Notes: generated by a model from the letters alone, not told the origin. Positions 32,591-44,704 are shown, counted from the first letter of the stretch. The stretch: 64,000 nt of DNA from Hofstenia miamia (GCA_004352715.1 SCFE01000026.1:2191793-2255792); one strand, 5' to 3'. A program made the numbers and translations.

Positions 32591-34442
32591 TATATGTAAT
32601 TTAGCTAACTGAACTGGCAGATGTAGTGCTGAATTTGAAGATAAATCTATTTCATTAATAAGACAAAACAGCTGTGAGTTAATTAAAAACTTTTAATTCT
32701 CTGGAATGTAGCATATGGTTTGATATCTAGTCACGCGGTGTTATAGCTTTAATTTGCATAATTCGAATAGAACGCAGAATTAACTGATCGAGATAGCTTG
32801 CCGCTGCCGGATGTCAACTGTCAAATCCACATTTTCTTCTGCTTTAATATTGGAAAGAAATTTAAAATGATGTCGAATTCAACTGAAATATCAAGTGTTA
32901 ATTCTCTCCTTGTTTTCAATTCCCAAATTCTTTATAAAGGCCATTAATATAACCATGAATTCACAAATATTCATCATAGATTATCATCTCTTCCCTTGCT
33001 CATACAAAGGATGCCACCACTATTTCATCTTAATACATATAATATTTCAAAAGATAGAAATAATTTAAAAATCCTTATTCGTCAAAATCTGATGGATATG
33101 GATAACAAACTGTTATTAAAAAAACAATCTTAGAATTTATTGTAAAGAAGATATGATTAGACCATTACAAATATTTCAGAAGGACTTAAACATAATTAAT
33201 CGAAGAATTTTTTACATGTGGGATGGATACTTCAAAAGAATCTTAAATAATAAACATCCAAAATCCGAAAATACAGTAAGATAATTGGGTGACCTTTCAC
33301 TCATTTTCGCTTTAGGAAGAGTAGAAGTTACTCGTTCCCATGGGCTTAAGACCTGATTCACTGAACATTGTACGTGAGGAGGCTTAAATGGTTTTCTAAG
33401 AGTTTAACATGTGGTAAATTTACCCAAAGTTATGTCTAAATAATGAATTAAATTGATCAGAATTACAAACACCACGGTTTGTAGCAATAATTTTAGACCA
33501 ATAGCGTCAAACCTGGGGGAGGGGACTTGAATTTTTGAAAACTGCAATTTTTGCATATGATGTTATCAAGAATTTATCTGTTTTTTTACTTTGCCATCGT
33601 TTTAGTATATTATATAACGAATTGCTATGGAATTTTTATTATAGTAACTGTAATTTTCAAAACAAACTTCCGGATTATGATGATAGTAATTGACAAATGA
33701 GGTTTTAGAGCAATAATTTGCTGAAAATTATAACCAAGTAAAAGATGTTTGCCAACTGAAATTTTAAAATATTTCTGCAAAGCCACAAAAGACAATGAAT
33801 GTTGAAAATGTCTTTCTAAAATAATATAAATTTTGCAAAGCAAGACATTTTTTCACAATCACATCAAGCAAATGTATTACATTCTTACAAATTTGAAAGC
33901 GCCACCTAGCAATTCAGTTTTCTTGTATAAAACGGAGTCCGCCTTAAAGATGAGTCGTTAACTGAAAAAGTTAAAACTTCTATCTTGAATAATAAGCAAC
34001 GCCGAATCAAAAATATTTTATCATGTACGAATTTTTAAATTTTCTTGAATTTGTCAAGATTTTGACTCATGACAACTGTTTATAGTTCTTTATTCAAAGC
34101 AATTATTTAAAAATATACATTTTCTTTTTTGGCTTTATCAAAACGTATTACATGCGTACAAAGTTTGTATAATGCTGCAATCAGAAGTTTTTGCCAGATT
34201 CCACATTAAAAACTACTCCTTTACAGAAATCGTTTTTCATGAAACATGATTAGGTACAGAAGCAAACCAATTCTTGTTTGGATTTTTGAGAGTATTATTA
34301 AATTGAAGTTTAAACTGGTTAATTGTGCTAAAATAAAAAGAAACATTCTTTTCTTAAAAAATTACCAATCTAAGCAAAGCTTAACAATTTTTAAAGAATG
34401 GTATTTAGTGATTATGCTCAATGTGGGCTTTTTAAAAGAACA
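32591..34442. other. AT-rich intronic or intergenic stretch
   Basis: No exon with good splice sites and no clear mobile element was recognised. It lies where the RhoGEF gene should have the exon for the first PH strands. Confidence 0.3.
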
Positions 34443-34923
34443 AACCGTTTTCCAAATTTCCAAACGCCTTTCTCTAAATTTGCAAATTGTTGGTGAGTAT
34501 GCACCCATGAAATTATGAAAATTTGTACAAAATTGGATTACCTAAAGTACAAATTATTTCATTAAAATTATTCCCTATAATTAAGGCTCAGATATTCATG
34601 ATTTTTCAATCGCATGGGGTATTAGCTAACCCCAAATATTTTCTTTAAGCAGTTAGACTGCTCAAGCCGAACNNNNNNNNNNNNNNNNNNNNNAACCGTT
34701 TTCCAAATTTCCAAACGCCTTTCTCTAAATTTGCAAATTGTTGGTGAGTATGCACCCATGAAATTATGAAAATTTGTACAAAATTGGATTACCTAAAGTA
34801 CAAATTATTTCATTAAAATTATTCCCTATAATTAAGGCTCAGATATTCATGATTTTTCAATCGCATGGGGTATTAGCTAACCCCAAATATTTTCTTTAAG
34901 CAGTTAGACTGCTCAAGCCGAAC
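34443..34923. repeat. 230-bp duplication across a 21-N gap
   Basis: 34443-34672 and 34694-34923 read identically by eye and flank the Ns at 34673-34693. The simplest reading is overlapping contig ends that were not merged. Confidence 0.92.
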
Positions 34924-35790
34924 CAAAAATCACCCTGCGCAAAGTCAGTGATCATGGCACCTAAAACAGCTCTGACAGAGCATAATATCAAAACTTAAAT
35001 GAAAGAGGAGGCATTTCTCTTTTGTGTTGCTTTTTAAGATTTTAAAAAATTCATGGGTAATTTAATCTAAAACAATATGGCTTACTTTTACACATTTTCA
35101 AAGAAATTCCTGCAAGTCTATTAGGAAATGTGGAAGTCATGAGCCATGCACACATCTATTGGTGAATATGTGCACAAACGTACTGTCAAAAATCTATGCT
35201 AAGGCCTGTTTCTGCGGCTAAGGTACTTGAAAAGATTAATCGTTGAAAATTTTGATTTAAAAAAAGACCTAAATACACTTAAGACCTTCCATTCAGATAA
35301 TTCTAAGATTTAGAACACATGTATAGACAGGCCTGCCAAACCAGTTGAGTCAGAGGTATTGACGCCAAAGGTATCAGGTTTGAAGAAATACAGTTTAGTC
35401 AATTCATGACGGGACCATGATCTAGTTAGGAGACTCTCAGTATCCTGTGGTGAACTCGTGAATTTGCTGCTTAAAATTTTTTCAAGAAATTATAAAAAAT
35501 TGTGAAATTCCAAAGCTGTTTGAGGTTATTGATGTTTAATCCTTTACCCACTCACATAAAAAAATTTTGAACATCAAGCCAATCCTGATTTTTAAAGGGT
35601 TTAACGCCACTGTGTCAGACGAAGTAGTTTAATGTAAACCAATTAGTTTTCTAATTCAAATACCATTGCATATTTCAAATTAAATGAGAGCTGAAATATT
35701 AACATTAAACTACCTATGGATTTTTGAATTTTCATGCTCCTATAAAAAATTTTAAACGCTTATGCTGTAGATCAAAAACTATTAAAGCTG
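34924..35790. other. AT-rich stretch
   Basis: No gene or repeat supported. Confidence 0.3.
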
Positions 35791-35793
35791 TAC

Positions 35794-35990
35794 TCAATCT
35801 GAAATCACCACATGATAGAGAAGAGTCTCCTCCTTTACTTTCGCTCTAAATCCGCGCGCTGGATCTGTCCCATCGACGTGTGTCGTTGACGAAATCTCCA
35901 GTCGCAGGGGCCTTGGGCCACGTGATCTCTGACTTTGCTCACAGCGCCCTTCAATAGGTTTGGAAGATCTTTGCACACATCAAGAAACAG
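35794..35990 (-). other. GC-rich island with overlapping open frames
   Basis: About 190 bases are far more GC-rich than their surroundings. On the minus strand two frames are open: one reads SSKPIEGRCEQSQRSRGPRP and goes on to a donor-like AAA|GTAAAG, the other reads KDLPNLLKGAVSKVRDHVAQ then stops. I cannot assign either to a family, and the acceptor side is weak. It could be an exon of the RhoGEF gene or foreign repeat debris. Confidence 0.3.
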
Positions 35991-37456
35991 TCAAAGTTCT
36001 TTGTTGCCTTCATGGGCTCAAAACCTTTTAAATACATGAACACAAAGTGTGGAAAGAATTTAAATCTTTTTCAAAAATTCGAAATTTGAAAGAAAACTTG
36101 TTAATCTATTCAACCGCTGTCACAGTAATACGCTTTAATAGAAACTTTCGACATTGCATTTGAAGTATGTTCCCCAATGCATCTACCCATGCCCCAAGAT
36201 TTTCAAATTTGGAAATAGGTTTGGAGAAAATTTTTTGTAAACATGGAAAAACGGTTTGTCCTTTAAAAAGGACGCCAGGCTGTTAAAGGTTGAAAGATGA
36301 AAAATTACTCGTAGAGATATTTCAATATAGCGTTTAAGTAAATTTGCAAATTAGCAGAAATTTTAAAGAAAGAATTATCAACTCAACTCAAAACCAAGCT
36401 CATCTCAACCAAGGACCAACGGTATTTCCGAACAAAACTGATTCATGAGAATTTGATTCAAAAATAAGCCAAAAATACAATGAAAAAGGGCAACTCAAAG
36501 TCAGTTAAAGTTAAAATGGAAAACTTCCAAGTCAAATCCACACCTAATAGACTACTACCACCCATTCGCATACATATAAACATTTATGACATTGGACATT
36601 GATTTAGAGAAGTGATCCAAATTCAATACGTTAACAAGTGAAAATGCAACCGTAAACAACAATTCTAGCTTCAAATGTCTGCATGCGCTTAATAAATTTA
36701 TTTGCATAGATATATGCGAAAGAAATGTGCAGAACCTAAATGTGTCAAAGTTATTTGTAATAAAAATTGCGGAAAAACACGCCTATAACGTAAACTTCAT
36801 CTTTAGCGAATTAATTTTGAGTGTAAGTTAACGATTTGGTTTACGGTCATGTTAACGTAAAACACCATTTGTTAACGGTGTTGTTAACGTATTGAATTTG
36901 GATCACTTCCCTTATTAAAAATGAAATTATGAAGCAAATACAATTCAAGAAATTGTAAATTTCGAAGCGAAATTAATTAGGATGTTAAGCGGATATTAAT
37001 TTCAGATTGATTGAAATAAATGTCATATTGATATTGCCTTTGAGTCATTATTTAAAGAGGCCTCGTATTTATCAGTATTTTGCGACTTAATGACTTATCA
37101 GAAAATGTGCTATGTACTTTGAAAGTTAAAATTCCAAATTATTAAAAAAAATTTTTTTTCATATTTTTCAAATCGATGTTCATAAAATACATTTGAATAA
37201 TTAAATCTTAGTATATTATTTAATAAATTTCACAGGAAATTACTGCAATAAATATCAGAACTCTTGGAGACATCGAAAATTCACAAATTTGTTTTAGTGC
37301 AGACTTTGAAAGAATTTTGCTATAGATATATATATATATATCTTATTAACAATAAACAACAGTATGTCTGCATCAGACATGGTACTTTATAATCATGCAC
37401 CTTTAAACATTTTCAAAGTAAAATTAAATATTCTAAATAAAATTGGAGAATTATAT
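35991..37456. other. AT-rich stretch
   Basis: No gene was recognised; a short (TA) run lies at 37322-37341. Confidence 0.3.
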
Positions 37457-37683
37457 CAAGGTTGGAAGTGGGTCAGGATTTTGTAACCCGGTCCGATCTG
37501 CAACCCGCGTTCCACAATTTAACCCAACGTGCAGCACTTTTCGTCCAAAAGCAAAAAGCAAAAAATAAAATCAATCAACAGAAAAAAAACTAAACTAAGC
37601 TAAAAGCAAAGTTTTTCTAAAAATATGAACACTTCTTCAAAACTGTGAAATTTTCGGCCCGACCCGATCCACTTCCAACACTG
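37457..37683. mobile_element. hAT-like MITE with 8-bp TSD (GTTGGAAGTGG ends)
   Basis: A 227-bp element starts CAAGGTTGGAAGTGGGTCAGG and ends with the inverted GATCCACTTCCAACACTG. AATTATAT is duplicated on both sides (37449-37456 and 37684-37691). CAGTG-type ends and an 8-bp duplication point to hAT. It has no coding capacity and is unrelated to the GAGCC family. Confidence 0.9.
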
Positions 37684-38368
37684 AATTATATACCACCAGA
37701 AATCAAATAGGCGTTTCGAAATGACACAACATGTGATAAATGAATATAAACATTCTCTTTAAAATCAAATATTTTCCCCATATTATAAATATCAGATTAT
37801 CTTGGAAAAATATTTATCACATATAATTTGAAGTATTTTTAGACAATTTAAATTCAATTAAACAACGATAAAATCAAAAAAATCATGCATCCATTTTCAA
37901 TTCAAGTGTGAAAAATGTTGGGAATTACGTTGTTATTTTTAAAGGCTAACTTACAGTACAAAGATGAAGTATATTTTATTAGTGGTATTTTTTGTCTCCT
38001 TGGTATCAGTTATTCTGAAATTTCAAAAATGTTGTACATAGCGTATCCAAAATTTGAAAGATTTTTTGCAAATGCTTTAAATTTTTATACAAAAAAATTA
38101 TTAATTCTCCTTTTTCGATTTTTTATTGTACAAAGCGCATCTATAATTTAATTTTTTAATTCTACATGTCTTCATATCCAGAAAAACAATTTCGAAGTTT
38201 ATTCAATTTGCCCAAACGCATTGAAGGATATAGGCTATATACTATAAGATTTCGTTCCCCGGATACGCTATGTATAGCTAAAACCTAACTTCCGCAGTAC
38301 ATAGTGTAGTTGTTCAGGTTTGCGTGTTTATCAATAATTTTATTAAGTAAAAGAATGGTGTTGCATAC
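37684..38368. other. Intronic sequence downstream of the last DH exon
   Basis: AT-rich. The plus-strand open frame at 37915-38151 has no recognisable content. The minus-strand frame below 38369 (VCNTILLLNKIID and so on) is read-through into the intron. Confidence 0.4.
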
Positions 38369-38638
38369 TTGTAGAAAAAGGGGGCCTTGAGCAGTGATGT
38401 GGCCATATTTAGCCCCATCGTATTCTTCCAGTCTCCCCAAATTCATCATGTCATTTGCACGCTGAGGAACATCTGTCATGATTTTAAGCGCATGTTCGAG
38501 TTCTGTTGTATCATCACCTGACTTTTTCACCGCTTTGAGGTAGTCACCGAGCAGAAGTTTGTACCGCATCAATCTTTGCACTGGTTCTATGAGAAACTCT
38601 CGGAGGGTGCGTTTCCCTCCAAGCATAGCCCGCAGTTC
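38369..38638 (-). CDS. RhoGEF gene exon: DH domain C-terminal half
   Basis: The acceptor TTTTTTAG (38639-38640) is followed by 90 codons from ELRAMLGGKRTLREFLIEPV through QRLMRYKLLLGDYLK (conserved region 3 of DH domains) to MTDVPQRANDMMNLGRLEEY and ITAQGPLFLQ, then the donor CAA|GTATGC. Phase is 0 at both ends. The V-P-x-R-x-N-D-M-M-N-x-G-R-L segment and the following A-Q-G-x-L-x-L-Q are characteristic of Trio/Kalirin GEF2 and p63RhoGEF. DH domains catalyse GDP release from Rho GTPases at membranes; CR3 forms part of the GTPase surface. Trio/Kalirin membership is inference from remembered motifs; a Dbl-family relative is possible. Confidence 0.92.
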
Positions 38639-39171
38639 CTAAAAAATCTCCTTCCTTTAACTTACACCAACTACTAATAAAAAGAAATTAACATAATGTA
38701 TAGTTTACGTATTCAAAAGTAACTGTTTTATTATTATTTAGCAACATGCAAAAAAACCTTATCAGCAAAATGTTTTTATATTCTGAAAATGTGCTTTGAA
38801 GTTAAAGTTATCAGAAGTATTTTTCCGACTTTTATCCCAAGGTCAACACTCATCTCCAGAAAATAGTCAGACGATGGCAATCTAATTAAATGCTAAATCC
38901 AAATTTAGTGTCGACAATCGCAAAGCAGATTTTTTTCAAAAGATACTGTTCTCTTCCTTAAATTTCTTTCGAATATATCACACATCTTAACCCCCCCCCT
39001 TCTACTTAATGTTTATAATTGAAATAAACCTTCTAGAGTTCATTCAAAGTTCTTTTTAAGTAAACAGCGTAATATACAATAAATGAAACATAAAGATCGA
39101 ATTGGATTGAGCATGGATGACCATATAAATAAATCATATAAATATAAATGCATATAAACCTGAGTCATATA

Positions 39172-39731
39172 CAGGGTGTAACAAAAGTAACCAGACTCTT
39201 GCAAAATAAAAAGAAAAAACTGTAGTTACGTAGCTGAACATCAATGGATGGAAATTTAACTGTGATGTTATATCTTTAATCGATTTGGGGTTCAGATTTT
39301 TCATTCAAATTTTTGAAATCGTCATTCCTATTGATCGTTACCCCAGACCTGACCGTACCCGACTTTTTTCTGTGGGGCTTACTAAAGAACAAAGTTTATG
39401 GCAGAAACCCACGCACTATAGACGATCTGAAGAATGCTATTACCGAAGAAATTCGTGCCATATTATTGGATTTGGCGAACAAGGCGTGCCGGTCTGTTCA
39501 TGACTGGATTAACAAATGTATTGAACATGATGGCCATGATGTTGAACATTTGCTATGAACACTTTCTTCTTTTACGATTCATCGTTTTAGACATTATAAT
39601 CTCGGTAAGTTGTTTTAGATTCGCTACACTGTATATTCTACTATGAATGATTCGTTTTTTTATTCCTACTCTTATGAATAAAGTTAGATTCCTCGTAAAA
39701 TCAAGCGTCTGGTTACTTTTGTTACACCCTG
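39172..39731 (+). mobile_element. Internally deleted Tc1/mariner element (family A)
   Basis: A 560-bp element has inverted ends CAGGGTGTAACAAAAGTAAC and GTTACTTTTGTTACACCCTG, with TA on both sides. Only the transposase C-terminal third remains: DLTVPDFFLWGLLKNKVYGR (catalytic D in P-D-x-x-x-x-D-F-F-L-W-G), RTIDDLKNAITEEIRAI and the end CIEHDGHDVEHLL, on the plus strand at about 39313-39558. The first two catalytic residues are deleted. It lies in an intron of the RhoGEF gene. A relative is at 57.3 kb. Confidence 0.9.
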
Positions 39732-40295
39732 TATATATATATATGAAATCATACATATGAAAAATATAGAAGATGAGGTGAAATATATATTGCAGTGATA
39801 CGGAATAGATGCTGTGTTGTTTGGCTGGTATAGGTGTCATAATGTTTTGAAAATATAAACTTTGAATCAATATTTTGCCAAAGTAGTCTAATAGACAAGT
39901 AGTAGAGCCTATTACCGTATATGTATCGAAATAATATCGAAAATCATATAAATAGACTTTAAACTTGGAAACCACATATATGATTAATATAAACGAAGTT
40001 ATAGGTAGTGATTTACATAGCCATCACTGGATGTGACACCATGTTTTACATGGCATATACATAGTATATCTGAATGGAATTTCGTTAAGAAACTTAAAAC
40101 TTTCAAGTAGTTCAGAGACTTTTGTTGGTCTACATCAAAAACTAAAAACCTGAAAACTTGAAAATTCTTTAAAAAATTATGCAATTCTATCTCTGTTTTA
40201 GACCATAGTATATTTATAATTATTTTTAAGCTATGAATGTCATTTTAATAAACCACGTGTACACAATTAGTTTGCTAAATAAAAAAAATATTTAC

Positions 40296-40385
40296 CTCAA
40301 AATATTTGTCTACGTGTTCTGAGACGATATATTCCGATTTTGGATAGTTTTGGCAGTATTTGAAGTACATATGGAATCTTCTTTC
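40296..40385 (-). CDS. RhoGEF gene exon: middle of DH domain
   Basis: A 90-base exon, too short for an ORF scan. The acceptor TTTTTTAG (40386-40387) is followed by [20 protein letters not shown] and then [10 protein letters not shown], with donor GAG|GTAAAT. Phase is 0-0, joining Tyr at the end of the exon at 44793 to Glu at the start of the exon at 38638. The segment H-M-Y-x-x-Y-C-x-N-x-P-K-S-E-x-I-V-S-E is the conserved middle of Trio/Kalirin-type DH domains, which confirms that these exons belong to one gene. Confidence 0.92.
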
Positions 40386-41808
40386 CTAAAAAATGAGTTA
40401 ATGCATGCACTTTAAAATAGATACTAGAAAACTTTCACAGCACCGCTTTGTTTTTGTCTCATAAATAATAGCAACGTCATTTTTATCAGCGCAGTTCAGT
40501 CTTAGAACATTTGATAAAACAAAAACATTTTCAACCGCTAACACAACAATCATTTCCTACCATGAGATATTTTGACTGTATTAAAATTTCTATTCTTAAA
40601 CACTTACATTAAATGACATGACACACATCGCAATCACAAATTCTAAGTACCCCCCCTCCCCCTTCATTGGAAGGTCAGGCCCGTCAAAAAATCCCGACAA
40701 TGCATGGAATATAAACTTAACCCCTACTGATATCAACCCATCTTAGGTGATAATCCTGGCTCATGGCCTGGTCTGGGGATTTGAATAATAAACTCTTCTT
40801 ATGATTCTCCTGTGGAATGTTCAAAATTGGTTAAGATTTATAGCTGGAATGTTTTTGAAAATAAGGTATTCCATGTGATGTGTCATCATTATTTGTAATA
40901 TCATAACGTTAGCATCACTAAGGTTTTCTGCAAATATGGCTACAGTGTTGTCATTGACACAGCCTTTCTCACTACGGTATACTCAGTTGTATACAACATC
41001 TGATGCTTAAAAGCCATTTTTATAAAAATATCATTGAATTTTGATAAAATATTCACTTCTAATCATATAAACCCAAATATAAGAGCTCACTGAAGCAAAA
41101 ATTAATTTATTACTTTTAGTCCTTAAATATTCAACAATTTCAAAAAGAAATAGTGTTCTTAGAGGCTCAATATTACATTTTGGAAGTTGTCTAAGTCCTA
41201 AAGTTGTGTTTTGAAGAAAATATAAAATATTCTCCAATTGATAAGTCTGTGACCAATTATCTCTTTATTCATAAGATATTGCAATTATCTCATAACTGCA
41301 TAATTATTAGCATAATACTTTGAGAATAAATTTGTATTTATCTATTTTGTGGAGGAATTTTGGAGTTAAAAATCTTTGGAATTATCATTATTAGTTACTC
41401 TCAATTCGTAACAAACCATAAAGTAACGTACACATTTAAAACTTTGTGACCAACTTTTTGGTTGAATTATATTTATTGCCATTTTTATAAATTAAACCTA
41501 AAAGTAAAATACACTACAACCAATACAATCAAGCAGCCTGAAGAAAGAAGAACTCGTTTTGAAAAGATCTTGTGTAATTTTAAATCAGTTACGTAAACAA
41601 TCATGCGCGGTTAAATTCGTTCTTTGTGATCAATGGCAAAATCGTAATATATGAATTAAAAGTTCACAACAAATTTGGAATCGCATACCATCTACAGCTT
41701 TCGGTTATGGGCCTAATTAAATCAAAAAGTGATTAACAATTGAGTCCAAGGTGTGGCTGGCTACCTTTAAACTGAAACGTCATGAGGGAAAGGTCTATAA
41801 AATTAGTA
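40386..41808. other. Intronic sequence upstream of the mariner insertion
   Basis: AT-rich. A GC-rich patch at 40645-40720 with C runs may be repeat debris. The 51 bases at 41758-41808 recur at 42195-42245. Confidence 0.4.
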
Positions 41809-42193
41809 TAGGGTTGTCAGATAAGTTTTTTCCCATACAAAATCCTTTATATCTTTTGAAATATAGGACCATTCACACTGAAATTTGAAATAGCAACAGA
41901 CTAAACATAGATGCAGATTTTGTTATAGCAGCTTTTTGAATGCTTTTAATTCTAAATATCTATGCAGTTTTGAATTTTTTTTAATGAAATAGCAATTACT
42001 CGCAGATAGAGCATTTGAAATCAAGATGGAGCTTGAACGTAATGACATCCGAAAACTGATTTTCTACTGTTGGAAGCGAGGTTTGAGCTCCAGAGATGCT
42101 GCAAAAGAAATGTGTTCAGCCTTAGGTGACAATATTGTCTCGGAAAGAACATGTCGAACATGGATGAGCCGCTTCTCTGATGGCGATTTCTCT
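41809..42193 (+). mobile_element. 5' part of a mariner element, cut by a single N
   Basis: Begins TAGGGTTGTCAGATAAGTTT directly after a TA. It resembles a mariner terminal repeat of the mellifera/irritans type. The transposase N-terminus starts at 42026. The element stops at the N (42194), after which the pre-insertion flank (TGGCTACCTTTAAACTG...) starts again and reads through the insertion site without the element. Confidence 0.85.
42026..42193 (+). pseudogene. Mariner transposase, N-terminal fragment
   Basis: 56 codons: MELERNDIRKLIFYCWKRG, LSSRDAAKEMCSALGD, NIVSERTCRTWMSRFSDGDF. This is the first helix-turn-helix of mariner transposases, which binds the terminal repeats (the usual R-x-x-I/L-x-F-x-F-K-x-G ... 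A-x-x-I-x-x-V-Y-G form). The catalytic DDD domain is missing because the contig ends here. Confidence 0.85.
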
Positions 42194-42338
42194 NTGGCTA
42201 CCTTTAAACTGAAACGTCATGAGGGAAAGGTCTATAAAATTAGTAATTAATAGCAACAAGGTTTTTTATCAAATTACTAGTGGAACCCGCGTAAATTACA
42301 CAAAAATATATTTCCAATACTATCTATCATGTACTTAG

Positions 42339-42688
42339 CAGACTTGTCAACGACCCGTGCTTCTAACGAGCCGAGCCGACCCGAGCCGAGCTTGAGCCCA
42401 GTATTTGATATACAACGAGCCCAAACCGAGCCTATTTTAAGCAAAGCAAGTTCTGCTTTTTAATTTGATTATGGAGATTTTTCTTATTTTTTTTCCTATA
42501 ATCTTATTTAAGAAATTTTTATTAAATAATAGGAGGAGCTAGGTAAAAAATTCTTTGAGCACAATATTTTTAAAAAAATACCGAGATAAAACGAGCCTCA
42601 TTCAAAGAATTTATGTGGAGAGCCGATCCGAACTTACACAAAATTTAAACGAGCCGAGCTAGGAAATGCCGGCTCGTTGACAAGTCTG
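42339..42688 (-). mobile_element. GAGCC-rich hAT-like MITE, copy 8, with 8-bp TSD
   Basis: A 350-bp copy flanked by a perfect GTACTTAG duplication (42331-42338 and 42689-42696), with ends CAGACTTGTCAACGACCC and CTCGTTGACAAGTCTG. It lies in a RhoGEF intron. Confidence 0.93.
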
Positions 42689-42696
42689 GTACTTAG

Positions 42697-44193
42697 TTGC
42701 ATGCATAATGTTTTAGATTGACGCCACTCCGAATTTTCGCATGCAACCCGTCAAATCCATTGGACAAAACGCAATGAATAATATGCCAAACAAATCTTAA
42801 AGAAATTTCATATCAGATGGTGTAAATTTAATCGAAATCCGTAAAATACATACGGAGATATAAGCGTTTAAAGACGCAACGGGTTTTAAGTTTGACACAT
42901 AAAATACGCTATCGTATTAATATATAGATATTCGAGAATTTAAAGCAGGTTATTTTCAAAATATTTTAAAATGAACTAGATAACTTGAATCTAAAGGTGA
43001 AAGTTCATTAAAAAGCTGCCTAATATAAACTTATGTTAAAATATTTAGTAAGTAAACTGTTTGTTTACTGAAAACCAAGTAAATAATTGAATGAAAATGA
43101 GGAAGTAATACGCTGATAGCATAGCAATGCAATTCAAAATTTAATACATGTGCTGTTCTGTAGCAGAATTGAATTTCAAAGAATAATATAATTAGAAGCT
43201 ATATTCTCAAAAAGTTCTGCACAAAACAAAAGATGCTTTGAAGTAAATTTAATTAAATGTTTTACTAAGAAACTCCATTGTTCTTGCAAAACTCTTAGTC
43301 TACAAAAATCTTTTCAACTAAATGCTTTCAATAATAAATAGAAATGCTATTTATCCCACTCCAACCAAATTTCCCAACATCCTGCCAGCCGCTCATTTTA
43401 TACATTACAACTGTTTATAATATTATAGATACTTATTTTAACTGATTTATCAAGGAAAATCCAAAAAAATGTACATTGCGGTAGCGACGTCCAAATTCCC
43501 ATAGTGCAGAGCGGTAAGTGCCTTTTTTGATTTTTATTTTTGGCCAGTACTCCTGAAATACTTAATCAATTTTAACGATATTTAAGGGAGACATGAAGAC
43601 GAATTGGTACTATTTTCATGAAAAATTTCAAGCAGCTAAGTGAAAAAACACGTTCAGGCTGAACGAAAAACCGCGCACAAAACGGTAAAAATATGTAATA
43701 TATATATATATATATATATATAAGCTCTTTAGATTAAACTTTAGTTATTTCCAACAATGCAATTCAATTTTGATTGGGTTCACCATAGAGTGTGCAGGAC
43801 CATTTAGTCGTATAGGATCTCCTGAATTTGGTGGAACTACATATTTCAATGAGAAAGCAACTAACATGGAATATTAGTCCATAGACTTCAGAATAATACA
43901 AATAGTTTTTGTAAATTTTGGCCAAAGTAGAAGCTATGTCGTGGGAATATGGTACCACAAAGTTTCAAGTAACTGCTAATTCTAGTTAAACGTTTGTTAT
44001 GTGTGAGGGGTTGCTTGTAGAACAACGATAAAATATTCCTATTAATAAGTACAAAAATCACATTAAGTTAGTAAAAGGTTTTTATAATATTGTACTTAAA
44101 TTAGACAGGATAAAATTCAAGCGATCTAATTCTCGTACACCCTCAGAACATTGCGCGGTTGCAAGTTCACTAGAATGGAAAACCATTCTATAA
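42697..44193. other. Intronic AT-rich sequence
   Basis: No exon recognised. A (TA) run lies at 43699-43722. Confidence 0.35.
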
Positions 44194-44704
44194 CAGAATT
44201 GTCAACTAACCGAGCTTGAGCACATAATTTGATATACAACGAGCCCAAAACGAGCCTATTTTAGGCAAAACAAATTTATATTTATGCTTGTTAATTTTTT
44301 TATGGAGATTTTATTATTTTTTGCACTCAGTATGTCTTTCCTATAATCTTATTTAAGAAATGTTTATTTAATAATAGGACGAGCTATGTAAAAAAATTCT
44401 TTGAGCACAATATTTTTAAAAAAATACCGAGCTAAAACGAGCTTCATTCAAAGATTTTATGTGGCTAGCCGAGCCGAACTTGCACAAAATTTAAACGAGC
44501 CGAGCCGAGCNNNNNNNNNNNNNNNNNNNNNNNNNNNNNNNNNNNNNNNNNNNNNNNNNNNNNNNNNNNNNNNNNNNNNNNNNNNNNNNNNNNNNNNNNN
44601 NNNNNNNNNNNNNNNNNNNNNNNNNNNNNNNNNNNNNNNNNNNNNNNNNNNNNNNNGAGCCGAGCCGAGCCGAGCTTGAAAATGTCGGCTCGTTGACAAG
44701 TCTG
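44194..44704 (-). mobile_element. GAGCC-rich hAT-like MITE, copy 9, containing a gap
   Basis: Both ends are present (CAGAATTGTCAACTAACC and CTCGTTGACAAGTCTG). Flanking octamers TTCTATAA and TTCCATAC agree at six of eight. The interior has 146 N (44511-44656) inside the GAGCC-rich subterminal part, probably a collapsed low-complexity stretch. Confidence 0.85.

Noticed and set aside
31992-32612. Open frames on both strands through the 470-N gap
   Set aside because: Almost entirely X; the real sequence at both sides is MITE.
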